Of a stretch of 5,280 bases of DNA, positions 1 to 5,280 are shown one piece after another (the stretch's first letter is position 1; every line of letters begins with the position of its first letter). The notes below the pieces were generated by a model, which made no database searches, had not been told where the DNA came from, and saw only the letters and a list, made by a program, of their open reading frames with translations. Location of the stretch: contig CAJPSJ010000140.1 of assembly GCA_905373295.1 (NCBI GenBank), forward strand, positions 1 through 5,280, read 5' to 3'. The DNA is from an uncultured Campylobacter sp. (lineage in GTDB: Bacteria; Campylobacterota; Campylobacteria; Campylobacterales; Campylobacteraceae). The position numbers and the translations under genes were made by a program.

Positions 1-111
1 AGCGACGTGGAGGCGATGTTTGACGAAGCAAGCGCGCAGCTTTTAAAGCGCCTTGTGGATGCAGGTAAGATCGTTTTTAAAGACGGTTTTTACGAGATCG
101 CAAAAGGCTAG
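1..111 (+). CDS. C-terminal fragment of an unidentified protein, possibly winged-helix-like
   Basis: Reading frame 1 is open from the left edge for 36 codons and stops at a TAG at 109-111; the start lies outside the window. The visible end has an amphipathic helix (residues about 8-21, with LLKRLVDAG) followed by a short beta pattern (KIVFKDGFYEIAKG). This helix-then-hairpin layout is what the recognition helix and wing of a small winged-helix domain look like, but 36 residues are too few to name a family. I considered the C-termini of DprA and SelB and could commit to neither. It is transcribed toward the tannase gene, so the two are convergent. The frame and stop are solid; the function is unknown. 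Confidence 0.6.
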   Translation, partial: SDVEAMFDEASAQLLKRLVDAGKIVFKDGFYEIAKG

Positions 112-858
112 GGCGTTAAATTTTAAAAGCTCTTTTGCGGCGCAGCGAGGGAAGGGCTTACATTTAGACCTCGCGTCGCAAGAAGAGCTAGCGTTAAATT
201 TAGCGCCGAGTTGCGCCGCCGCCGCAAAGATGCTAGCACGCCCGGTTTTAGGAAACGAGGCTAAGTGCCGTTAAATTATGAAATTTATGCACGCGTCGCA
301 AAAATACAGACCCCAAATGGCGCTTTTTGGGTACCGGTGGGTTATTAAAGTAGCCGAATGGGTGGCAAAAGCGGGCTTGGAGCCGCGGGAGATTGCGAAA
401 TGTACGCCTTTAAATTTAGCCTGCTTGCCGCGCTCGCTTGGAGTTTTTGCGCTTTAATCATCCGCACGCCGAATGTGCGCCCATTATGCGATACTGCGCG
501 CTCAAAGAGCTGTGATCGGATAGTATAAACGCCGTGAAATTTTATCGTATACTTTGGTCTTTAAATTTAAAATTTAGCCAGCAGAATTTGATCTGTGCTA
601 GAGTTTTGACGCGGATCGCGCTAAAAGCTCCGCGCCATATATCGTCGTGACCGATTAAATTTAATTCGCGCCGTTTTGTCGTGATAAAATTCTATGGAAT
701 TTTTTAAATGCTAGCCGCAAAATTTCAAGCCGTTGCGCGCTCTGCGGCGATGCTAAAATTTTGACGCGATAGAGTTTCGCGGCAGAATTTTACGCCGCTC
801 AGCGTATCTGATAGGGCGAGCTTTAGACGATAAAATTTTACGGCAGAGCTGCAAAATT
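112..858. other. 747-base intergenic region between convergent genes, no convincing gene
   Basis: No good reading frame spans this stretch. It is a mix of GC-rich scraps and many AAATTT/TTTAAA words, for example around 564-584. A 73-codon frame from 53 to 274 begins inside the upstream gene and looks fortuitous. Two shorter frames exist: a 59-codon frame at 278-457 with no feature of note, and a 42-codon frame at 400-528. The latter is preceded by GGGAG and begins with a hydrophobic stretch resembling a signal or membrane segment. Two hairpins are visible: CGCGGA/TCCGCG (610-615 with 629-634, 13-base loop, no T run) and an AT-rich one at 686-705. The region may hold terminators for both flanking genes, or decayed gene remnants. 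I see no tRNA, rRNA or mobile element. Confidence 0.6.
686..705 (+). terminator. Possible weak AT-rich terminator hairpin
   Basis: A perfect 7-bp inverted repeat, AAAATTC (686-692) and GAATTTT (697-703), has a 4-base TATG loop and runs into further T residues, giving six consecutive T at 700-705. It lies between two convergent genes, where a terminator is expected. The stem holds a single G-C pair and would be weak, and similar AT-rich inverted repeats arise by chance in DNA this rich in AAATTT. It is also more than 500 bases past the plus-strand stop codon. Confidence 0.2.
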
Positions 859-2454
859 CTAAATCCAAAGTAAAATTTTGCCCGCAAAGCCTACTGCGCG
901 ACTACCTTGTCGATCCTTAAGATCGTAATCGCCGGCGTGTCCTTGCTCCCAAGGCACCGCAAAATCGACGTTCTTGCCTGCATTTTGCAAGCTAAGCGCC
1001 AAAATAGCAGGGATCGCAAGCGCCGTATCGCGATCGCTCGCGCCGTGTCGGATACGGTAATGCTTCGCGCCGTTTTCGTTGTGCACGAAGCTCATCGCAT
1101 CCATCATCTCCACAAGCTGCGCATCAGCGATTAGCGCCCCTTTGGCGGGGTCATTCATCGCGCTAAAATCCGTAAAATGCGCCGCGTTAAATTTGGCGCC
1201 GCCGAACAGCTCGTTTTCGGGATTTTCAAGCGCAAAGCCGTCGAATGCGGGCGGGGTCTTGGCGCGCGGCTCGACAGTCGCGTAGCCCCAAAATAGCATA
1301 TGCGATTGCGATGCGTCATTCTTGATCTTGGCGGCTAGGTATAGGGGCGCCTTCGCGCGCGGATTTTTCGCCGCAAAATTAGCAAACGATGCCGATATGA
1401 GCCCGTTTATGTAATCTTTGAAGCTGCCGTCGCCGTTTTTATCCAGGTTTAGCGCGCGGCCGCCCCCGTCCTTTAAGCTTAGTGAGTTCAGATAGGCGGG
1501 GAATTGCGCCTTTAGCTCGTCTGAAATTTTAATCTGCGCTGCGCTTAGTTTACTGCTAATCGTTTTGCGCGCGGGCTTTGCGGCGCTTTGATTTGCGCCT
1601 TTTTTGGAATTTGCTTTTAGATCGCCGCCGCTAGAATTTTCGCCGCGCTCGTTAAATCCCGCCGCATCAAGGCCGCTAAAATCCATCTTTTCATATTTGC
1701 TCTGCGCGCCGAACATCCACTCATACGCCGCGTCCGCGTGCTTTAGATTTGTGATAGGGCAGTATGCGGACGCGGCGTAAATTTTATCGCTAGCCTTCGC
1801 AGCGCCCAGCTCCTGCAGATACGGCTCGTACGCGGCCTCGTCCCCGCTCGCGCCTAAAAGCGCCGAGAGCGCTCCGCCCGCGCTCGTGCCGTTTGAGACG
1901 ATCTTGTTCGCGTCCCCCGGCATCGCCGCGTCGTTAAATTTCAGATACCGCACGACCGCCTTTAGATCGACGATCGCTGCGGGCGCCTTGCCGATATAAT
2001 CGCCGGTTGCGTCCTTTAGCGTGCGTCCGCGCGCTGCGGGAGCGGCTACGACGTAACCGCGCGAAAGCGCCGTAGCGATCGCGTTTGGTTTGCCGCTTGC
2101 GTCTATTTTGACCTCGCCCGCTTCGCCCGGCATGTAGCCGCCCACGCCGTTGGGTAAAAATATCGGCGCGCTTGCGGCGTCAAATTTGCCGCTCTTGCGC
2201 CCCTCAAAATACTGCTGCGGGATGAAGATATTCATGCTTTGATAGTGCGCGCTTACGGGTTTTGCGACGTAGATTATATTTTTATAGGCGCGAAATTTTA
2301 TCTTTTTGCCGCCTACGGTTACGCTTTCTTGCGTGAAATTTGCGGCGTTAAATTTCAGATCTATTTGCACGCTTTGCGTCGCGGCCTCGGCGTTTAGGCT
2401 TAGTGCGCCGCAAAGTATCGCGGCAGCGCCTAAAGCAAGGGATTTCTTACTCAT
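859..2454 (-). CDS. Secreted tannase-family esterase (alpha/beta hydrolase)
   Basis: This is a 531-residue protein expected to hydrolyse galloyl esters such as gallotannins and methyl gallate to gallate. A Sec signal peptide is clear: KK at 3-4, a hydrophobic core to about 20, and likely cleavage after AEA (22-24). C15 does not sit in a lipobox. The nucleophile elbow is GTSAGG at 189-194 (S191). Near the C-terminus, HGASDRD (470-476) and WEQGHAGDYD (502-511) supply D474, D476 and H506. As I recall it, Lactobacillus plantarum tannase has the triad Ser163/Asp419/His451, with Asp421, Lys343 and Glu357 contacting gallate. The D-x-D spacing and the 32-residue Asp-to-His spacing match exactly, and K399/E413 reproduce the 14-residue Lys/Glu spacing. 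Residues about 266-300 are a Ser/Gly/Lys/Asn-rich insertion, and DKNGDGSF (338-345) resembles an EF-hand loop. The start is supported by AAGGA 7 bases upstream. The fold is near certain; tannase rather than feruloyl esterase is likely. Confidence 0.85.
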   Translation of the reverse strand: MSKKSLALGAAAILCGALSLNAEAATQSVQIDLKFNAANFTQESVTVGGKKIKFRAYKNIIYVAKPVSAHYQSMNIFIPQQYFEGRKSGKFDAASAPIFLPNGVGGYMPGEAGEVKIDASGKPNAIATALSRGYVVAAPAARGRTLKDATGDYIGKAPAAIVDLKAVVRYLKFNDAAMPGDANKIVSNGTSAGGALSALLGASGDEAAYEPYLQELGAAKASDKIYAASAYCPITNLKHADAAYEWMFGAQSKYEKMDFSGLDAAGFNERGENSSGGDLKANSKKGANQSAAKPARKTISSKLSAAQIKISDELKAQFPAYLNSLSLKDGGGRALNLDKNGDGSFKDYINGLISASFANFAAKNPRAKAPLYLAAKIKNDASQSHMLFWGYATVEPRAKTPPAFDGFALENPENELFGGAKFNAAHFTDFSAMNDPAKGALIADAQLVEMMDAMSFVHNENGAKHYRIRHGASDRDTALAIPAILALSLQNAGKNVDFAVPWEQGHAGDYDLKDRQGSRAVGFAGKILLWI

Positions 2455-2461
2455 TGAAGTA

Positions 2462-2466
2462 TCCTT
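2462..2466 (-). promoter_or_regulatory. Ribosome binding site of the tannase gene
   Basis: On the minus strand AAGGA ends 7 bases before the ATG at 2454-2452. This is ideal spacing and fixes the start that gives an intact signal peptide. Confidence 0.7.
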
Positions 2467-2520
2467 TATATTTTAATATTGCCGCTTTTTAGCCCTTTAA
2501 GCAGCCTAGTGACAAAGCTA

Positions 2521-2529
2521 ATTTTATCA
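2521..2529 (-). promoter_or_regulatory. Candidate extended -10 promoter of the tannase gene
   Basis: Read on the minus strand the bases are TGATAAAAT: a TGn extension plus TAAAAT, one base from the TATAAT consensus. Campylobacter vegetative promoters are known for a strong extended -10 and a poorly conserved -35 region, so the lack of a clear -35 hexamer does not count against it. Transcription from here would give a 5' leader of roughly 60 bases, which would let the tannase be transcribed separately from the operon upstream. Another AT-rich box at 2470-2475 is too close to the ribosome binding site to be a likely -10. Confidence 0.35.
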
Positions 2530-2649
2530 AAACTCGGCGAATACTTAAATCCGCTGCGCGCCTAAATTTTGAAATTTAAACGCAAAGGCATCTGCAAGTT
2601 GAAAGGAATTTTAAACTCGAAGTGTTATTTTAGTGGGCATTTGCGATCC

Positions 2650-2669
2650 GCCGCCGTAAATCCGGCTGC
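2650..2669 (-). other. GC-rich hairpin after the thioredoxin gene
   Basis: GCCGCCG (2650-2656) and CGGCTGC (2663-2669) can pair over six of seven positions around a 6-base loop, starting 16 bases past the thioredoxin stop codon. No T run follows in the direction of transcription, so it is not a standard intrinsic terminator. It could slow polymerase or protect the 3' end of the operon mRNA. Confidence 0.3.
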
Positions 2670-2684
2670 ATTAAATTCCGCTCG

Positions 2685-3179
2685 TTAATTCATAAGCTTG
2701 AGCTGCGTTTCGAAGGCGGATTTGGGGTAGAGGCCGATGAGCTTTTTGACCGCTTTGCCGTTTTTATCGTAGATCACCGACGTGGGGGTGCCGAAAATGC
2801 CGCCTACGATGGATTCGAAGTATTTCACCGAGCTCGCGCCGCTGACGCTTGGGAATTTTATCCCTTTTTCGCGCGCGGTCGCGGCATCTGCTTCTAGCCC
2901 CTTGCCGTCGCCCAAAACGCCGATGATCAGCGCGTCACCGCTAGCTTGTAGCTCGTTTAGCACGGGTACTTGGGCTTTGCACGCGCCGCAGCTGCTGGTG
3001 TAGAAAAACAGCACGAACGGCTTGTCGTTGCCCTCGATCTTTAGCGTGCGCTCGGAGGGGTCGAACTTGGAGGCGAGCGAGGTGCCGTCGCTGCTTAGAT
3101 GGTGCTTCCATCCGTCACAGCCTGCAAGCAGCAGCGCGAACACGGCGACAGCAACTTTTAAATTTAAAAATTTTATCAT
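2685..3179 (-). CDS. TlpA/ResA-like thioredoxin-fold lipoprotein
   Basis: This 164-residue protein should act in the periplasm, anchored to a membrane by lipid, as a thiol-disulfide oxidoreductase. Residues 1-20 form a lipoprotein signal (K3, hydrophobic 9-19) ending in LLAG-C21, a textbook lipobox. The thioredoxin fold starts near residue 47: FVLFFYTSSCGAC (55-67) carries the C64-G-A-C67 redox pair, and FGTPTSVIYDKNG (129-141) carries the cis-proline P132 and the following beta hairpin. The Trp usual before the first Cys is replaced by Ser. Its ATG overlaps the previous stop as ATGA, and AAGGCGG (3187-3193) lies 7 bases upstream, so the start is well supported. C. jejuni has thioredoxin-like genes at the end of the P19 iron-uptake locus (cj1664, cj1665), and this gene fits that role. 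Probable partners are periplasmic iron-uptake or ABC components needing reduced cysteines. Fold certain; partner inferred. Confidence 0.88.
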   Translation of the reverse strand: MIKFLNLKVAVAVFALLLAGCDGWKHHLSSDGTSLASKFDPSERTLKIEGNDKPFVLFFYTSSCGACKAQVPVLNELQASGDALIIGVLGDGKGLEADAATAREKGIKFPSVSGASSVKYFESIVGGIFGTPTSVIYDKNGKAVKKLIGLYPKSAFETQLKLMN

Positions 3180-3598
3180 CTAAAATCCGCCTTCGGGCGC
3201 GCTAAATCAGCCTTTAAATTTGCGTTTGAAATTTTAAAATTTATGGCGCTATCCGCATTAGAATTTATGCCGTGACACATGCCGCGATCTGCGCTAGAAT
3301 TTATATCGCGGTATGCGTTGAAATTTATATCGCGATCCGTGTCGTAATCCGCGCTAAAATCTATGTAGCGACCTGCCTCGCAATTCGTACTCGTAGCGTT
3401 TCCGTTTTTAAAATTTAGACTTTTTAAATTTTTACTCATTGGCTTCGCATCGGCGCTTGATATTTCGAGGCAAATAGCTTCGGCAGGACGCGCGCAGCAA
3501 AGAGCCGCACCTGCTCGCTCGAGCTTTGTGCGAACCCAAAAAGAGCGTGCGCAGGCGGTGAAATTTTTAAATTTTAACGTAGCTTCATTTTTCATCAT
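3176..3598 (-). CDS. Repeat-containing hypothetical ORF (140 codons), doubtful gene
   Basis: I recognise no family. The frame sits 12 bases after the ATPase stop codon and ends in a 4-base ATGA overlap with the thioredoxin gene, the layout expected of a translated operon member. Against it being a normal gene: no clear Shine-Dalgarno sequence precedes the ATG, there is no signal peptide or recognisable domain, and the DNA resembles local intergenic DNA rich in AAATTT. The second half (about residues 76-123) is a degenerate repeat in which D-I-N or G-I-N triplets recur in blocks of alternating 12 and 8 residues. Cysteines lie at 16, 34, 35, 43, 73 and 108. In C. jejuni a second thioredoxin-like gene follows the ATPase, but no CxxC or thioredoxin motif remains here, so descent from it is speculative. 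It may be a young repeat-born ORF whose translation merely carries ribosomes to the next start codon. Confidence 0.4.
   Translation of the reverse strand: MMKNEATLKFKNFTACARSFWVRTKLERAGAALCCARPAEAICLEISSADAKPMSKNLKSLNFKNGNATSTNCEAGRYIDFSADYDTDRDINFNAYRDINSSADRGMCHGINSNADSAINFKISNANLKADLARPKADFR
3187..3193 (-). promoter_or_regulatory. Ribosome binding site of the thioredoxin lipoprotein gene
   Basis: On the minus strand AAGGCGG lies 7 bases before the ATG at 3179-3177. It sits inside the last codons of the preceding ORF, so the thioredoxin can be started independently even if that ORF is not a real gene. Confidence 0.55.
3241..3384. repeat. Degenerate 60-base tandem repeat (about 2.4 copies)
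   Basis: Bases 3241-3300 and 3301-3360 align without gaps at 40 of 60 positions, and 3361-3384 continues the pattern at 15 of 24. The best-kept part is GCGCTA(G/A)AAT at the end of each unit followed by TTAT. Within each 60-base unit a shorter block beginning (A/G)AATTTAT is partly repeated, giving a 24/36-base substructure. The unit length is a multiple of three, so the array stays in frame with the 140-codon ORF and encodes its repeated D/G-I-N blocks. Confidence 0.7.
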
Positions 3599-3610
3599 GC
3601 GAGCTAAATT

Positions 3611-4480
3611 TTACGCACCGGAATTTTGCGCGCCCGAATTTTTGGCACCTTGATTTTCGCCGTTAGAATTCTCGGCACTCTGATCTTCGCCGCTAGAGCT
3701 TTGCGGGGCAGGATTTTGCTCACTCGCAGTTTCGGCGCTAGAGCTTTGCGAAGCGCTTTCGTTTGAATCGCGATCTGAAATTTTATCCTGCGAGCCGAGA
3801 TTGTGCTTCATCGTGCTTTGATCCAAAAGCTCTATTCGATCGAGCTTGCCGTGTCTTAGGCGCACTACTTTGTCGGCAAATTTGCCTAGCTCTTCGTTGT
3901 GCGTGACCAAAAGCAGCGTCTTGCCCTCGCTGCGAAGCGTCTGAAAGAGTTGCAAAACCACGCGCTCGTTGGCCTCGTCGAGGTTGCCCGTAGGTTCATC
4001 GGCGATGATAATATCGGGGTCATTGATGAGCGCGCGAGCGATGCAGACGCGCTGCTGCTCGCCGCCGCTAAGCTCGCTAGGGCGGTGCGTGATGCGGTGC
4101 CCGAGCCCCACTTTCTCAAGTGCTGCCTTGGCGCTGTCCTCGTCCACGCAGCTGTGGTAGTATTGATTTAACATAACGTTTTCGACGGCCGTTAGGTAAG
4201 GAATTAGGTGAAACTGCTGAAACACGAGACCGATCTTTTTGCGGCGAAATTCTAAAATTTGCTCGTCATTTAGCGCGCTCGCGTCGGCTCCGCCCAGGAT
4301 ATATCTGCCCGCGGTGGGGGTGTCCATCAGGCTTAGGATATTTACGAGTGTGCTCTTGCCGCTGCCGCTTGGGCCCATTATGCTGACCCACTCGCCGCTT
4401 AAAACGTCGAAGCTGATATTATCGAGAGCCTTAACCTCGCCGAAGTATTTGCAGATGCCTTCAAATTTTAAAATTTCCAT
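3611..4480 (-). CDS. ABC transporter ATPase (MacB/LolD type) with an added repeat tail
   Basis: This 289-residue protein is the nucleotide-binding subunit that should pair with the FtsX-type permease encoded just upstream. All motifs are intact: Walker [10 protein letters not shown] (36-44), Q-loop FQQ (87-89), signature LSGGEQQR (137-144), Walker B DIIIADEP (156-163), D-loop GNLD (165-168) and switch histidine H194. The catalytic part ends near residue 220, the usual length for this family (about 220-230). The remaining roughly 65 residues are a hydrophilic Ser/Asn/Gln/Glu/Gly-rich tail, of which 240-289 are ten-residue repeats. The ATG lies 1 base after the permease stop and AAGGGA is 5 bases upstream, so the start is firm. 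Gene order matches the ATPase of the C. jejuni P19/Ftr1 iron-uptake locus (cj1663). A generic MacB-like exporter is the alternative, but the thioredoxin lipoprotein downstream favours the iron system. Confidence 0.9.
   Translation of the reverse strand: MEILKFEGICKYFGEVKALDNISFDVLSGEWVSIMGPSGSGKSTLVNILSLMDTPTAGRYILGGADASALNDEQILEFRRKKIGLVFQQFHLIPYLTAVENVMLNQYYHSCVDEDSAKAALEKVGLGHRITHRPSELSGGEQQRVCIARALINDPDIIIADEPTGNLDEANERVVLQLFQTLRSEGKTLLLVTHNEELGKFADKVVRLRHGKLDRIELLDQSTMKHNLGSQDKISDRDSNESASQSSSAETASEQNPAPQSSSGEDQSAENSNGENQGAKNSGAQNSGA
3613..3762. repeat. 30-base tandem repeat encoding the ATPase tail
   Basis: Units are 3628-3657, 3658-3687, 3688-3717 and 3733-3762, with a half unit of 15 bases at 3718-3732 and another at 3613-3627. 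Adjacent units match at 17-19 of 30 bases. The third and last units match at 21 of 30, including 17 of the first 18 (core GCTAGAGCTTTGCG). In protein, reading from the inner end, the units are [45 protein letters not shown] and QNSGA. All spacings are multiples of 15 bases, so the frame is kept. Confidence 0.8.
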
Positions 4481-4481
4481 G

Positions 4482-5280
4482 TCATTCCCTTAATAGATTC
4501 GCTAAATTCGGATTCAGCGCCTTTTTGATCGGATAGTAGCTTGCCGCGAGCGCAAAAATCAGGCTCAGCGCGACCGCCGCGAAGAGGCTAATCAGCCTAA
4601 AATCCACGCTGCTTGAAAATATCAGATGCCCCAGCAAGATCGCTAGCAGGTATCCCACGAAGACTCCCGCTAGCGAGCCTGCGACGCAGACGGTTAAAAT
4701 TTCGCTCAGGATCAGGTGGAGCAAATTTTGTTTGCTCGCGCCGATTGCGCGGATGAGCGCGAACTCTTTGATGCGCGAAAGCAGGATCGAGCTAAGGCTC
4801 GTATTGATGCAGACCGAGGTGATCAAAAGGATCGTAATGCCGATAAGAAGCATCAAAAGCTTGATTTTGTTTAAGATGATGCCCTGGGTCTTGGATACCT
4901 TGCCGATCGGCGCGAAGCTCATCTGCGCATCGCTTAGACTTTTTGAAATTTCGCTAAGCTGCTTAAAATCGCCGCTTACGATCGCTTCGGCGTAATTTAC
5001 CTGCGCAGGCTGATTTAAAATTTTTTGCGCCAGCGGCAGCGAGATTAGCAGCATGCCGTCCTCTTTCTGCCCGTCATAGACGATACCTTTTATCTTTACC
5101 TTGCTCGTTTCGTTTGAGCCGATCGGCGTGATCTCGATACTATCGCCGAGTTTCGCGCCCAAAAGCTTGGCGAGATCTTGGCCGATGAGCGCGTTTTTAT
5201 CATCGAAATCCACGCCGATAAACGAGCCCTCTTTAAGATCCAAAAACGGCATCGTATCGCGCAGAGAGGAGAAATTTACT
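4482..5280 (-). CDS. FtsX/MacB-type ABC transporter permease, N-terminus outside the window
   Basis: The frame stays open to the right edge, so the gene is partial; the ATG at 5252 is internal, since nine further in-frame codons (VNFSSLRDT) continue the domain. Numbering from that Met, residues 1 to about 125 are the end of a MacB-like periplasmic domain, with the typical VDFDDKNALIGQDLAKLLGAKLGDSIEI-type stretch in which a permease instance is named and the LGDSI turn at 35-39. Three membrane helices follow at about 130-150, 179-211 and 218-241. Between the first two is the cytoplasmic coupling segment SRIKEFALIRAIGAS (159-173), the FtsX family hallmark thought to contact the ATPase. The usual first helix must lie beyond the window. 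The TGA (4484-4482) is one base from the ATPase ATG. By gene order it corresponds to the second permease of the C. jejuni P19 iron locus (cj1662). The fold is certain; the transported substrate or mechanical role is inferred from context. Confidence 0.88.
   Translation of the reverse strand, partial: VNFSSLRDTMPFLDLKEGSFIGVDFDDKNALIGQDLAKLLGAKLGDSIEITPIGSNETSKVKIKGIVYDGQKEDGMLLISLPLAQKILNQPAQVNYAEAIVSGDFKQLSEISKSLSDAQMSFAPIGKVSKTQGIILNKIKLLMLLIGITILLITSVCINTSLSSILLSRIKEFALIRAIGASKQNLLHLILSEILTVCVAGSLAGVFVGYLLAILLGHLIFSSSVDFRLISLFAAVALSLIFALAASYYPIKKALNPNLANLLRE
4486..4491 (-). promoter_or_regulatory. Ribosome binding site of the ATPase gene
   Basis: On the minus strand AAGGGA ends 5 bases before the ATG at 4480-4478. 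It lies within the last codons of the permease gene, fixes the ATPase start, and implies coupled translation of the two subunits. Confidence 0.6.

Noticed and set aside
53..274. 73-codon plus-strand frame
   Set aside because: It starts inside the coding end of the previous gene in another frame, has no ribosome binding site, and runs through intergenic-type DNA with no domain-like pattern.
278..457. 59-codon plus-strand frame starting MKFMHASQ
   Set aside because: No Shine-Dalgarno sequence, no recognisable motif, and it overlaps the slightly better 42-codon frame; probably chance.
610..634. CGCGGA/TCCGCG hairpin as a terminator
   Set aside because: The 6-bp stem is perfect but has a 13-base loop and no T run on either strand.
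780..858. Terminator directly after the tannase gene
   Set aside because: GCAG/CTGC allows only a 2-base loop and the flanking AATTTT/AAAATT pairing is interrupted; no clean stem plus T run is seen.
907..1285. Two plus-strand frames opposite the tannase gene
   Set aside because: Antisense shadows of a well-supported gene; the high GC of the region removes stop codons on the other strand.
3241..3762. CRISPR array
   Set aside because: The repeats are degenerate, directly adjoining and in coding frame, with no unique spacers between identical repeats.
3886..4171. Frames on both strands overlapping the ATPase
   Set aside because: The ATPase frame carries every ABC motif in order; the others are shadows with arginine- and alanine-rich translations.

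Overview
This window most likely comes from a Campylobacter, probably one of the higher-GC oral species such as C. gracilis or a relative. That placement is an inference. It rests on intergenic DNA saturated with AAATTT/TTTAAA words, on GC-rich coding sequence full of Lys/Asn/Phe/Ala, and on a gene order on the right that matches part of the P19/Ftr1 iron-uptake locus of C. jejuni as I recall it (cj1658-cj1665).

Layout. Bases 1-111 hold the last 36 codons of a plus-strand gene. Bases 112-858 are a 747-base stretch between convergent genes with no convincing gene. Bases 859-2454 (minus) encode a secreted tannase-family alpha/beta hydrolase, with its own upstream region at 2455-2684. From 2685 to the right edge, four minus-strand reading frames are packed head to tail, in transcription order: an FtsX/MacB-type ABC permease (N-terminus beyond the window), its ATPase (1-base gap), a 140-codon repeat-containing ORF of doubtful status (12-base gap), and a TlpA-like thioredoxin lipoprotein (4-base ATGA overlap).

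How they work together. The permease, ATPase and thioredoxin look like the 3' half of the iron-uptake operon, in which Ftr1, P19, ABC-like proteins and thioredoxin-like proteins are encoded together. In C. jejuni two thioredoxin-like genes follow the ATPase. Here only one is seen, and the other position is taken by the repeat ORF. The tannase is a separate unit with its own ribosome binding site and a candidate promoter. It should cleave galloyl esters in the periplasm or outside the cell. Because galloyl esters bind iron, its position after an iron-uptake operon is suggestive but unproven.

Most unusual: a 30-base/10-residue repeat array forms a C-terminal tail on the ABC ATPase, a different 60-base/20-residue repeat lies in the very next ORF, and the tannase carries a low-complexity insertion sharing a sequence element with the ATPase tail. 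I see no CRISPR array, RNA gene, transposase or phage gene.
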